64,000 nucleotides of DNA from Inquilinus ginsengisoli_B. Lineage in GTDB: Bacteria; Pseudomonadota; Alphaproteobacteria; DSM-16000; Inquilinaceae. Where the stretch lies: positions 6,882,001-6,946,000 of the forward strand of contig NZ_JBNDJK010000001.1 in the NCBI RefSeq assembly GCF_050434925.1, in the 5' to 3' direction. The notes below the pieces were generated by a model that was not told the origin of the DNA, searched no databases, and saw nothing but the letters and a program-made list of their open reading frames with translations. The first letter of the stretch is position 1. Each line of letters starts with the position of its first letter. Made by a program: the position numbers and the translations under genes. Positions 55,162 to 63,919 of the stretch are shown in pieces.

Positions 55162-55854
55162 ATGGAAACCCCGGACGAAGATAGCGGCGTCCCGCGCCGG
55201 CCGGTGCTGTCGCAGACGGTGCTCGCCTTCCTCGAGCGCAAGATCATCCTGCGCGAGCTGCCTCCCGGCACCAAGCTGGTGGAGGAGGAACTGTGCGAGC
55301 GCTACGGCATCAGCCGGTCGCCGGTGCGCGAGGCGCTGCGGCTGCTGGAGGGCACCGGCCTGGTGATCCGCCGGCCGCGCCAGGGCGTGCGGGTGGCGCC
55401 GATGTCGCTGGCCGATCTCGACCAGATCTATTCCTGCCGGGTCAAGCTGGAGGCGCTGGCGGCGGAGGGTGCGGCCCGGTCGGCCAACCCGGTCGCGGTC
55501 GCCGGCGAGCTGTCAGTCGCCCTCGCGGCGATGCGGTCGGCGCTGGAGGCCGGCGACGTCGAGCGCTGCTTCGACGCCAATGTCGCGCTTACCGAGGCCT
55601 TGCACGAGGCCTCGGGCAACGCCGTGCTGCAGCGCCTGCTGGCCATCGTGCAGAGGCCGGCGCTGCGTTACCGCCACCTGGCCTATGGCGTGTCGGTGGA
55701 GATGACCGCGATCGCGATCGAGGCCAACCAGCAGATGATCGACGCCATCCGCCGCGGCGACGCCCCGGCCGCCGGCCGGGTCACCGCCGGGCTGGTCGAA
55801 GCCGCCTGGCAGATCGTCCGCGCGGCGCTGTCCTCGACCATCGGCAGGCGGTGA
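55162..55854 (+). CDS. GntR-family regulator (FadR/FCD type), atypical effector domain
   Basis: This 230-residue regulator has an N-terminal winged HTH (ELCERYGISRSPVREALRLL) and a C-terminal FCD domain. Two positions that usually hold metal-binding His are changed: the common N..FH..L block reads ANVALTEALHEASGN, and the EH..I..AI block reads EANQQMIDAI. It is the last gene of the oxygenase-importer operon, and the GntR-type operator at 50311-50338 is its likely target, giving autoregulation. It ends 3 bp before a convergent gene. Confidence 0.92.
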   Translation: METPDEDSGVPRRPVLSQTVLAFLERKIILRELPPGTKLVEEELCERYGISRSPVREALRLLEGTGLVIRRPRQGVRVAPMSLADLDQIYSCRVKLEALAAEGAARSANPVAVAGELSVALAAMRSALEAGDVERCFDANVALTEALHEASGNAVLQRLLAIVQRPALRYRHLAYGVSVEMTAIAIEANQQMIDAIRRGDAPAAGRVTAGLVEAAWQIVRAALSSTIGRR

Positions 55855-55857
55855 CGG

Positions 55858-56337
55858 TCAGGACAGGGCCTCGACGCGGAGCGGGAGTTCGCCGCGGACC
55901 AGCAGCGGCTCGATGCCTCCGTCCAGCCGGCCGAGCCGGATCAGCCCTTTCGAATAGCGGTAGCCGGCGTAGAAGAACGCCAGGTTGCCCCACGGGACGT
56001 AATAGCAGAGGTCGCCCGGGGCCTCGTTCGTGAACGGCCCGCTGCCGTCCTCGGTGAGCTTTCGCGGCAGATACGCGATCTTCTCGTTGGTCGAGTAGTC
56101 GTCGATGGTGAGATCGAGCGGCAGCATCGATGCAAGGTCGCGGGCCGACGGGGTGTCGTCGAGGGTGGCCGTAAAGTCGCGGCCGTTGAAGGCAATCCGT
56201 ATCTTCATCTCGGTTCCTCCCAGGTCAGCCGTGTTGCGCGGCGCGGTTTGAGCCGGTACCGCGTATGGCATGACGGTGCCGACGAGAGCGGCCGCGAGAA
56301 GGGCTCGGCGCCCGAACGATCGAGGTTCAGGCTTCAT
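55858..56337 (-). CDS. Cyclophilin-like fold protein with Tat signal
   Basis: This 159-residue protein has a twin-arginine signal (SFGRRALLAAALVG, ending VPAQT). A small beta-barrel domain follows from about residue 45, where KIRIAFNGRDF, LASMLPLDLTIDDYSTNEK and GDLCYYVPWGNLAFFYAGY match the cyclophilin-like family of unknown function. Some homologues lack a signal and start at the internal Met near residue 44. The gene overlaps the end of the nucleoside exporter gene by 11 bp, so the two are cotranscribed. Its molecular role is unknown; peptidyl-prolyl isomerase activity is not established for this family. Confidence 0.82.
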   Translation of the reverse strand: MKPEPRSFGRRALLAAALVGTVMPYAVPAQTAPRNTADLGGTEMKIRIAFNGRDFTATLDDTPSARDLASMLPLDLTIDDYSTNEKIAYLPRKLTEDGSGPFTNEAPGDLCYYVPWGNLAFFYAGYRYSKGLIRLGRLDGGIEPLLVRGELPLRVEALS

Positions 56338-57520
56338 GCGAGAGCTCCCATTCGAACCATGCCGCGACCGCGGCCAGCGACGATCCCAGCAGCAGGACCG
56401 CCGCGAATGCGAAGGAGCTCCGCCAGCCTGTCCAGTCGAACAGCAGGCCGCCGATTGCCGCGCCGACCGTGATCGCAAGCTGGATGATGGCGACCTGCAG
56501 GCCTCCGCCGGCTTCGGCGTCGTCGCGCAGGACGCGGCTCAGCCAGGTTCCCCAGCCCACCGGCGCAGCGGTGCCGAAGAAGCCCCACGCGACCAGCAGG
56601 AGGGCCGTCGGCACCTGCATGGAGCCCATGGCGATCAGCAGGATCGCGATCCCGGCCATCACCAGAGGAATCGCGATCACGATCGAATAGAGGCGCGTGC
56701 GAAGCAATCGGCTGATGCACCAGGTGCCCGCGACACCCGCAAGCCCCATCAGCAGGAGGGCCAGCGACAGCGCCGAAACCGAATAGCCGGAGACGGATTC
56801 GAGGAACGGCCGCAAATAGGTGAACAGCGCGAACTGCCCCATGAACAGCAGGAAGATCGACGTCATGCCCAGGGCGATCTGGCGGCGCCGCAGCAGCCGG
56901 AACACATTCCCCCGGCCGGCCCGCCGCCGGGGCGGCAGCGACGGCATGCTTATCCACTGCCAGATCAGCGCCAGCAAGGTGAGCGGCACCACCAGGAAGA
57001 AGGCGCCCCGCCAGCCGATATAGGCCCCCAGAAAGCTCCCGAGCGGGGCCGAGATCGTCGCCGCGACGGCATTGCCGGCGTTGAGCATCGCCAAGCCCCG
57101 GGGCACCGCATCCTCCGGCAGCAGCCGCATGACGATCGCGGTGGACATCGACCAGAACCCGCCGATCGCGACGCCCAAGAGCGCGCGACCGAGCATCAGG
57201 ATCGGGTAATCCGGGGCGAAGGTCACGATCGTCCCGGAGGCGATCAGCAGCACGGAGAACGACGCCAGGACGATCTTGCGGTCGATGCGCCGGGTCAGCC
57301 CCGCGATGAACAGGCTGGTGAGCACGGCGAAGAGGCCCGAGATCGAGATCGACTGCCCGGCCTGGCCTTCGGCGAGCCCAAGATCGTTCGCAATCGGCGT
57401 CAGCAGGCTCACCGGCATGAACTCGGACGCGATAAGGGCCGCGACGCAGAGCGCCATGGACGTCACCGCGCCCCAGGCTGCGCGCGGCCTCACCAGCGTC
57501 TCGTCATAGGTCGATTGCAT
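56327..57520 (-). CDS. nepI: MFS exporter, NepI-like (purine ribonucleoside efflux)
   Basis: This 397-residue, 12-helix DHA1-family exporter resembles E. coli NepI, as I remember it, along most of its length. Matching blocks are EFMPVSLLTPIANDLG, IGGFWSMSTAIVMRL, APLGSFLGAYIGWR, VGWGTWLSR and QVAIIQLAITVGAAIGG. NepI expels inosine and guanosine by proton antiport. Its place between two nucleoside-hydrolase cassettes supports this. A LysR gene is divergent across 128 bp. The symbol is tentative because related PbuE/AraJ-type exporters share much of the sequence. Confidence 0.8.
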   Translation of the reverse strand: MQSTYDETLVRPRAAWGAVTSMALCVAALIASEFMPVSLLTPIANDLGLAEGQAGQSISISGLFAVLTSLFIAGLTRRIDRKIVLASFSVLLIASGTIVTFAPDYPILMLGRALLGVAIGGFWSMSTAIVMRLLPEDAVPRGLAMLNAGNAVAATISAPLGSFLGAYIGWRGAFFLVVPLTLLALIWQWISMPSLPPRRRAGRGNVFRLLRRRQIALGMTSIFLLFMGQFALFTYLRPFLESVSGYSVSALSLALLLMGLAGVAGTWCISRLLRTRLYSIVIAIPLVMAGIAILLIAMGSMQVPTALLLVAWGFFGTAAPVGWGTWLSRVLRDDAEAGGGLQVAIIQLAITVGAAIGGLLFDWTGWRSSFAFAAVLLLGSSLAAVAAWFEWELSHEA

Positions 57521-57648
57521 GTTGCGCCTTTCACCCGCGTGTACGCGCTGAAGCTAGCAGTGGCGGATCCTATGGATTAGAGGCCACAATTCGCTTGAAT
57601 TTATCGATATGAGCTATAAATCCTGTGCGATGATCGCAAGGAGCGCCG

Positions 57649-58545
57649 ATGGCCAGGGAAGACTTCAACAACCTGCTGTGGTTCCTGGCGGTCGCCGAAG
57701 AGCGCAGCTTCACCAGGGCAGCCGCGAAGCTCGGCATTGCCCAGTCGACCCTCAGCCACACCATAAAGGGCCTGGAATCGCGCATGGGTATCCGGCTCCT
57801 GACGCGGACGACGCGAAGCGTCGCGCCGACCGAGGCAGGAGAGCGCTTGCGGCAGTCACTGGCGCCGCGCGTCGCCGAGATCGAGGCGGAAATCGCCGCG
57901 CTCATGGCGTTTCGCGACAAGCCGGCCGGGACCGTCAGGATAACCCTGTCGGACCATGCCTTCGAGAGCGTCGTGTGGCCGAAGCTGCGGCCGGTCCTGA
58001 GCTCCTACCCGGACATCAAGCTCGAGCTGAGCATCGACAACGGGCTCCGCAACATCGTCGAGGACGGCTTCGATGCCGGCATTCGGCTGGGCGAGAGCGT
58101 CGAGAAGGACATGATCGCGGTCCGGGTCGGGCCGGACTGGCGCATGATCGCCGTCGCTTCACCCCGATATCTTGCGGCCCATCCCGTGCCGAACCATCCG
58201 CAAGACCTGATCGCGCACGATTGCATCAACATGCGCCAGGCTACGGCGGGAGGCCTCTACGCATGGGAGTTTGCCAAGGACGGCAAGGATCTTCGGGTCA
58301 GGGTGGATGGGCAGTTCACCTTCAACAGCTCCTACCCCATGGTCGATGCGGCCCTGAATGGCTACGGGATCGCCTATGTCCCCGAAAGTCTCGTGGCACC
58401 GCAGGTTGCCGATGGGCGGCTGATTCTACTGCTCGAAGACTGGTCACCGAGCTTCGAGGGATACTACATATACTACCCGAGCAGGCGCCAGAACTCGCCT
58501 GCATTCGAGGTCGTCGTCGATGCGCTCCGGTATAGAGGCGCCTGA
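57649..58545 (+). CDS. LysR-family transcriptional regulator
   Basis: This 298-residue regulator has HTH RSFTRAAAKLGIAQSTLSHT and an effector domain with GFDAGIRLGESVEKDMI, like the DmlR/PgrR branch. It is divergent from the nepI-like exporter and most likely controls it and the cyclophilin-like gene. An AGGAGCG sequence lies upstream of the ATG. It ends 21 bp from the convergent adenine deaminase gene. Confidence 0.93.
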   Translation: MAREDFNNLLWFLAVAEERSFTRAAAKLGIAQSTLSHTIKGLESRMGIRLLTRTTRSVAPTEAGERLRQSLAPRVAEIEAEIAALMAFRDKPAGTVRITLSDHAFESVVWPKLRPVLSSYPDIKLELSIDNGLRNIVEDGFDAGIRLGESVEKDMIAVRVGPDWRMIAVASPRYLAAHPVPNHPQDLIAHDCINMRQATAGGLYAWEFAKDGKDLRVRVDGQFTFNSSYPMVDAALNGYGIAYVPESLVAPQVADGRLILLLEDWSPSFEGYYIYYPSRRQNSPAFEVVVDALRYRGA

Positions 58546-58566
58546 TCCGCAAGATGTTCTCGCGAC

Positions 58567-60339
58567 TCAGCCCGCTGCCACCAGAGGTCGGATCTCGCCG
58601 GTGGTGCCGTCGGTCAGGCCGAGATCGGTGACATGCGGCCCGGGGTTGCAGGCCAGGCTGGCGCCGACCACTGCCTTGAAGCTGCGGTAGGGCGGCTGCC
58701 AGTCGACGATGCGGTCCGCCGCCGCCTTGACCGCGGCGAAATCCGCGGCCACCTCCAACGCCGGCGCGTCGGACAAGAGGCCGCAGACCGGCAGCGCCAC
58801 CAGCGCGGTCACGGCGCCGCCTTCGGCCACCGCCATGCCGCCGCCGGCCGCGATCACCGCATTGGCCGCCGCCGCCATGTCGGCCGGATCGCGGCCGAAC
58901 ACGGTCAGGTTGTGGCTGTCGTGGGAGATCGTGGTGGCCAGCGCGCCGCGCCAGTGGCCCCAATCATCCAGGATGCCGATCTGCGGCACGGCCGCGCGCC
59001 GGCCGTGGCGGTGGATCACCGCCATCAGGATGCGGTCAGCCGGCAGCACCACCGCGCCGTCCCTCACCTCGACCGCGAGGTCGCGCCATTCGGTGAAGCG
59101 CGGCCGGAAGATCGAGTTGACCACGGCCGTGCCGCGGCCCGGCAGGCGGAGGACGAAATCTTCGGCGGTCAGCGGCGGCACCTTCACGCTGTTGTGGAAG
59201 GCATCGGCCGGGCGGCCGAGCGGCCCCGCGGTCAGGCGTCCCTCCGCCGCGACCTCACGGCCCGAGGCGAAGACCCGCTCGACGCCCAGCGTCTTCAGCC
59301 CGTCGAGCACGACCAGGTCGGCGCGGCGGCCGGGCGCGACCAGGCCGAGGTCGCGGCGGCCGAGCCGCATCGCCGCGTTCAGCGTCGCCGCCCGGATCGC
59401 ATCGACCGGGCGCATGCCGTAGCGGATCAGCCGCCGCAGCACGTCGGCGATGCCGCCGACGGCGACGAGGTCGTCCGGAAAGATGTCGTCGGTGCAGATC
59501 GTCAGGGTCTGAGGCAGGTGCGGCAGGGTGGCCAGCGCCTGCACCGTGCCAGGCAGGACGTAGTCGTGCGACCCGCGCAGCTCGACCGTGAAGCCGGCGC
59601 GCAGCTTGGCCAGCAGGTCGTCGCCCGAGGTGATCTCGTGGTCCGACTGGATGCCCGCGGCGGCGAAGCCTTGCAGCGACGCGCCCTCCAGCCCGCGGGC
59701 ATGGCCGCAGACCAGCTTGCCGCTGGCGAGGCCGGCGACGACCACGCCCTGCATCGGCTCGCTGCGCTCGAGCACGCCGCGCATGTTCATCACCTCGGCG
59801 ACGCCGGCGATCTCGGGCCAGCGCAGCATCTCCGCCATCTCGCCGCCGCCGAACTCCGCGCCCGCCACCTCCAGCCCCGGCGCCGAGGGCACGCAGGACG
59901 GGGCCAGCGTCAGGATCCGCAGCGGCAGCCCCTGCCCCGCCTCAACCGCCCAGCGCACCCCCGCCAGGCCGGCGACGTTGCCGACCTCGTGCGGGTCCCA
60001 GCAGATCGTGGTCGTGCCCTGCGGCACCACCACCTCGGCATAGCGCCGCGGCGTCACCATCGAGCTTTCGACATGCATATGCGTGTCGATCAGCCCGGGC
60101 GCGACGAAGCGGCCGGCGGCATCGATCCCCCGGCCGGCATCGCCGCGGCTGCCCGGGGCGTGCACGCTGGCGACCAGCGGCCCGACCAGGCCGATATCGG
60201 CCGCGCGGATCTCCGAGGTGGCGACGTCGACCAGCCGGGCGCCGGTGATCAGCACGTCAAACGGCTCGATCCCGCGGGCGGCGCGCACGGCGCGGTCGCG
60301 CAGGCCGGGTTCGTCCAGGTCGTGGGGCTCGCGAGTCAT
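58567..60339 (-). CDS. ade: Adenine deaminase
   Basis: This 590-residue amidohydrolase converts adenine to hypoxanthine and ammonia. The metal motif DTHMHVESSM (His87, His89), GHARGLEG, the SDHE motif and TDD are all in place, and the C-terminal block around SHDSHNLTVFG with its metal/substrate-binding histidines is clear. Length matches the Ade family (about 590). Its ATG at 60339 overlaps the nucleoside hydrolase stop (ATGA). Together the two enzymes would take adenosine to adenine and then hypoxanthine after import. Confidence 0.93.
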   Translation of the reverse strand: MTREPHDLDEPGLRDRAVRAARGIEPFDVLITGARLVDVATSEIRAADIGLVGPLVASVHAPGSRGDAGRGIDAAGRFVAPGLIDTHMHVESSMVTPRRYAEVVVPQGTTTICWDPHEVGNVAGLAGVRWAVEAGQGLPLRILTLAPSCVPSAPGLEVAGAEFGGGEMAEMLRWPEIAGVAEVMNMRGVLERSEPMQGVVVAGLASGKLVCGHARGLEGASLQGFAAAGIQSDHEITSGDDLLAKLRAGFTVELRGSHDYVLPGTVQALATLPHLPQTLTICTDDIFPDDLVAVGGIADVLRRLIRYGMRPVDAIRAATLNAAMRLGRRDLGLVAPGRRADLVVLDGLKTLGVERVFASGREVAAEGRLTAGPLGRPADAFHNSVKVPPLTAEDFVLRLPGRGTAVVNSIFRPRFTEWRDLAVEVRDGAVVLPADRILMAVIHRHGRRAAVPQIGILDDWGHWRGALATTISHDSHNLTVFGRDPADMAAAANAVIAAGGGMAVAEGGAVTALVALPVCGLLSDAPALEVAADFAAVKAAADRIVDWQPPYRSFKAVVGASLACNPGPHVTDLGLTDGTTGEIRPLVAAG

Positions 60340-61271
60340 GGCTGGACCTTGGGTTGGGCGGTGCGTTCCAGCGCGCCGAGCGCCATCGCCCGGATGCGCT
60401 CGACATCCGGCACGGTGGCGATGTCGGCATTGGCGGCGGCCTTGCGCGGCACCCGCCATTCGATGACGGTCATGCCGCGGGTCAGCCGGCCGGACAGCTC
60501 GGCGTCCAGCCGGGCCGGGCGGAAACCGAGCGTCTGCGGCTCGATCCAGGCGGCCGCCGCCACCGGGTCGTAGAGCGGATGCGGCACCCCCGGCTGGCCG
60601 ATGGAGGCATAACCCTCCAGCAGGTCGGCCAGCACCGTGGCGCGGTCGCCGCCGATCGCGCGCAGCGTGTCGGCATCGGCGACCGAGACCGTGACCGGAC
60701 GGCAGGCGTCGAGCCCAACCATGGAAATGCGCACCCCGGCATCGATCACCGCTTGGATCGCCTCCGGGTCGACCGCGGCGTTGAACTCGGCGACGGCGGT
60801 GTGATTGCCGGGGCCGGCGCTGCCGCCCATCCAGACCAGTCGGATCCGCGCCGCCAGATCGGGCCGGGCGAGCACCAGGGCGGCGATGTTGGTCAGCGGC
60901 CCCAGTGCCAGGATCTCGGACCCGCCCTCCTCCAGGTACCGGACCAGGGCCGAAAGCGCCGGCTCCCCGGACAGCGGCGTGTCGGCCTCGGGCAGGGTGC
61001 GCCCGACCGTGGGCATGGCGCCGTCGCCGAGGGCATAGGCGGCGGTGACGAGGTCGCCCAGCATCGGCCGGTCGCGGCCAGGATGGATCGGCATGGCCCA
61101 GCCGAAGAAGGCGGCGGCGTCGCGGGCGTTCTGCGCCACCCGGTCGAGCGGGGCGTTGCCGGCGACCAGCGACAGGCCGGCGACCGCGACATCCGGCGCG
61201 TCCGCCACCATGGCGATGGCGACGGCATCGTCGAAGCCCATATCGGTGTCGATCCAGACCCGGCGCATCAT
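60336..61271 (-). CDS. Nucleoside hydrolase lacking the group I catalytic His
   Basis: This 311-residue IU-NH family enzyme has a complete calcium site: DTDMGFDDA (Asp8, Asp10, Asp14-Asp15). The C-terminal ligand is Asp235, but the preceding residue is Tyr234 (PLYDPVA), where group I enzymes have His. An aromatic residue here recalls the purine-specific enzymes, which stack the base with Trp. The next gene is adenine deaminase, so a purine nucleoside substrate is likely. The first of two Met codons overlaps the ATPase stop (ATGA). Confidence 0.9.
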   Translation of the reverse strand: MMRRVWIDTDMGFDDAVAIAMVADAPDVAVAGLSLVAGNAPLDRVAQNARDAAAFFGWAMPIHPGRDRPMLGDLVTAAYALGDGAMPTVGRTLPEADTPLSGEPALSALVRYLEEGGSEILALGPLTNIAALVLARPDLAARIRLVWMGGSAGPGNHTAVAEFNAAVDPEAIQAVIDAGVRISMVGLDACRPVTVSVADADTLRAIGGDRATVLADLLEGYASIGQPGVPHPLYDPVAAAAWIEPQTLGFRPARLDAELSGRLTRGMTVIEWRVPRKAAANADIATVPDVERIRAMALGALERTAQPKVQP

Positions 61272-62290
61272 GCCCGCTCCATCACCGCAGCGGTCGCCAG
61301 CGGCAGGTCGAAGGCGATCTCGGCCCCGGCCTCGTGCCGAGGCGCGGCCGCCGGCACCTCGGCCTTGATCGGCCCCGCCGGCGTCTCCAGCAGGTATTCG
61401 ACGGTCTGGCCGAGATAGGAGACGCCGCGCACCCGGCCGCGATGCGGCCCGGCGCCCAAAGCCACCGCCTGCGGCCGCCAGCCCAGCGCCTTGGCCGCCG
61501 CCGGCAGGGCGAAGCCCGGCGCCAGGCTGCCGCCCGCAGTGGCCAGCCTGCCCTCCTCCACCGCAAAAGTGTTCTCGAAGCCCATGAAGCGGGCGACGAA
61601 GGGCGAGCGCGGCGCCTCGTAGATCTCGTCCGGCCGGCCCATCTGCTCGATCTGGCCGGCGCGCATGACGATGATCCGGTCGGCCAGGGCCAGCGCCTCG
61701 GCCTGGTCGTGGGTGACGTAGATCATGGTGATGCCGAGCTCGCGCTGCAGCCGGCTCAGCTCGCTGCGCATCTCCAGCCGCAGCCGGGCGTCGAGGTTGG
61801 ACAGCGGCTCGTCCAGGAGCAGCAGTTGCGGCTCGACCACGATCGACCGGGCCAGGGCGACGCGCTGCTGCTGGCCACCGGACAGGGCCTTGGGCAGGCG
61901 CTGGGCGAAGCCGGACAGGCCGACATTGGCCAGGGCCGCGCCGACCCGGGCGGCGATCTCCTTCTCCGGCAGCTTCTTCAGCCGCAGGCCGAAGGCGACG
62001 TTCTCGGCCACCGTCAGATGCGGGAACAGCGCGTAGGATTGGAACACCAGCCCGACGCCGCGCTTGTTGGCCGGCACCCGGGTGATGTCGCGCCCGGCCA
62101 GGGTGATCCGCCCGCCGGCCGGGGCCATCAGCCCGGCGATGGCGCGCATCGTCGTGGTCTTGCCGCAGCCGGAGGGACCAAGCAGCGCCACCAGCTCGCC
62201 GCGCCGGATCGACACGGTCAGCCGATCGACCGCGACCTGGCCGTGATAGGCGAGCGTCAGCCCGTTGATATCGAGGAAGGCGTCAGACAT
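61268..62290 (-). CDS. ABC transporter ATP-binding protein (PotA-like)
   Basis: This 340-residue importer ATPase has Walker A GPSGCGKTTT, the signature ALSGGQQQRVALAR, LLLLDEPLSNLD, switch THDQAEAL and a C-terminal TOBE domain. It overlaps the second permease gene and the nucleoside hydrolase gene, tying transport to nucleoside cleavage. It is a close parallel to the ATPase at 52455-53516 but in a different gene order. Confidence 0.94.
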   Translation of the reverse strand: MSDAFLDINGLTLAYHGQVAVDRLTVSIRRGELVALLGPSGCGKTTTMRAIAGLMAPAGGRITLAGRDITRVPANKRGVGLVFQSYALFPHLTVAENVAFGLRLKKLPEKEIAARVGAALANVGLSGFAQRLPKALSGGQQQRVALARSIVVEPQLLLLDEPLSNLDARLRLEMRSELSRLQRELGITMIYVTHDQAEALALADRIIVMRAGQIEQMGRPDEIYEAPRSPFVARFMGFENTFAVEEGRLATAGGSLAPGFALPAAAKALGWRPQAVALGAGPHRGRVRGVSYLGQTVEYLLETPAGPIKAEVPAAAPRHEAGAEIAFDLPLATAAVMERA

Positions 62291-63056
62291 AGCGGGACAG
62301 CCCCAGCAGGCGTTCGGCGACCAGCACGATGGCGAGCGACATCAGGGCCAGCAGGCCCGACAGCGCGGCCACCGACGGGTCGTAGTTGAATTCCATGTAG
62401 AACATCATGTCGATCGGCAGCGTCGAGACCCCAGGGCCGGACAGGAACAGCGACACCGGCACCTGGTTGAAGGAGGTGACGAAGCCGATGACGAAGGCGG
62501 CCATGATGCCGTTGCGGATGTTCGGCAGCACCACCCGGAAGAAGGCCCCGGCCCGGCTGGCGCCGAGCAGCACCGCCGCCTCCTCCAGGTCGACCCGCAG
62601 GTTCTTCAGGCTGGCCGAGGTGATGCGCACGGCATAGGGCACCAGCAGCGCCGTGTGGGCGACGAACAGCGCGGCCATGACCGGGATGCCGGCCGGGATC
62701 ACCAGGTGCCGCAGCAGCGCCAGGCCGACGATGATGCCGGGCACGATGATCGGCGCCGTGACCACGCCGCGCACCGCCTCGCGCCCCGGCAGATCGTAGC
62801 GCTCCAGCGCGTAAGCCGCGGGGATGCCGAGCAGAAGCGCCGCCCCGGTGGCGCCGAGGCCGAGCGCCATCGACAGGGCGAACGAGGAGCGGAAGCTCTC
62901 GACCTCGAACACCTTCTCGACCCAGCGCAGCGACAGGGCCTGCGGCGGGAAGGCCAGGGTCTCGCCGGCGGACAGGCCGGCGATGCAGATCAGCAGGAAC
63001 GGGCCGATCAGGAACACCATCACGGCGGCGAGCAGGGTGTGGCCGGCGAGGCGCAT
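62283..63056 (-). CDS. ABC transporter permease (PotC-like)
   Basis: This 257-residue six-helix permease has the coupling loop LEEAAVLLGASRAGAFFRVV. Its start overlaps the first permease stop (63056) and its end overlaps the ATPase start by 8 bp. It forms the inner-membrane channel with the PotB-like protein. Confidence 0.93.
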   Translation of the reverse strand: MRLAGHTLLAAVMVFLIGPFLLICIAGLSAGETLAFPPQALSLRWVEKVFEVESFRSSFALSMALGLGATGAALLLGIPAAYALERYDLPGREAVRGVVTAPIIVPGIIVGLALLRHLVIPAGIPVMAALFVAHTALLVPYAVRITSASLKNLRVDLEEAAVLLGASRAGAFFRVVLPNIRNGIMAAFVIGFVTSFNQVPVSLFLSGPGVSTLPIDMMFYMEFNYDPSVAALSGLLALMSLAIVLVAERLLGLSRYV

Positions 63057-63886
63057 CAGCCGGCCCTCCGCCGCCCCGTGGCCAGCCGCTTCAGCCCGCT
63101 ATGGGTCACGATGCTCATGCCGATCAGGATCACGGCGATGACCCCGGCGGCGGCATAGTCGTTGGCGACCGAGACGCGCTGGTACATCAGCGTCTCCAGC
63201 ATCAGCACCTTGGACCCGCCGAGGATCGCCGGGGTGACATAGGCGGTGAGCGAGCCGACGAAGACCAGCGTGCCGCCGACCACCAGCCCCTCGCGGGTCA
63301 GCGGCAGCAGGATGCGCCGGAACACCGTCCACCAGGAGGCGCCGAGCACCCGGGCCGCCGGCACCACGTCGGCCGGCAGGTTCTCCAGCGCGCTGACCAG
63401 CGGCAGTACCATCAGCGGGAAGAACAGCTGGATCAGGCCGATGAAGATCGCGGTCTCGCTGAACAGGAAGCGGATCGGCTCGTCCGACAGGCCGAGCCCG
63501 GTCAGCGCCACATTGACGATGCCGGTGCGGCCGAGGATCACCAGCCAGGCATAGGTGCGCGCCACCGGCGAGATCATCAGCGGCAGCACCAGCAGGCCGA
63601 CCAGCTTGCCCTTCACCCCGGGCGAGGCGTCGACGATCACCAGCGCCACGGCATAGCCGACCACCGCCGCCACCGCCGTGACCGTCAGGGCCAGGCGGAA
63701 GGTGCGGAAGAACACGTCGCGGTTCAGCGGCTTGGCGAAGAACTCGGTGAAGTTCTCCAGCCCCCAGCCGGCGGCGGAGTGGAAGCTGCCGGCCAGCAGG
63801 ATCGCAACCGGCAGCAGGAAGCCGGCCGCGACGAACAGCGCCGCGGGCGCCATCAAGGCCAGGCCGATGCCTCGCTTCTCGAACAT
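63056..63886 (-). CDS. ABC transporter permease (PotB-like)
   Basis: This 276-residue permease begins MFEKRGIGLALMAPAALFVA and has the coupling loop VPAARVLGASWWTVFRRILL. It is the first gene of this operon inside the window. The binding protein is not encoded downstream, so it is probably upstream beyond the window edge, past the repeat at 63920-63997. Confidence 0.92.
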   Translation of the reverse strand: MFEKRGIGLALMAPAALFVAAGFLLPVAILLAGSFHSAAGWGLENFTEFFAKPLNRDVFFRTFRLALTVTAVAAVVGYAVALVIVDASPGVKGKLVGLLVLPLMISPVARTYAWLVILGRTGIVNVALTGLGLSDEPIRFLFSETAIFIGLIQLFFPLMVLPLVSALENLPADVVPAARVLGASWWTVFRRILLPLTREGLVVGGTLVFVGSLTAYVTPAILGGSKVLMLETLMYQRVSVANDYAAAGVIAVILIGMSIVTHSGLKRLATGRRRAG

Positions 63887-63919
63887 GCGGCGCTCAGAAC
63901 TCTAAACTGAATAAAAGAT

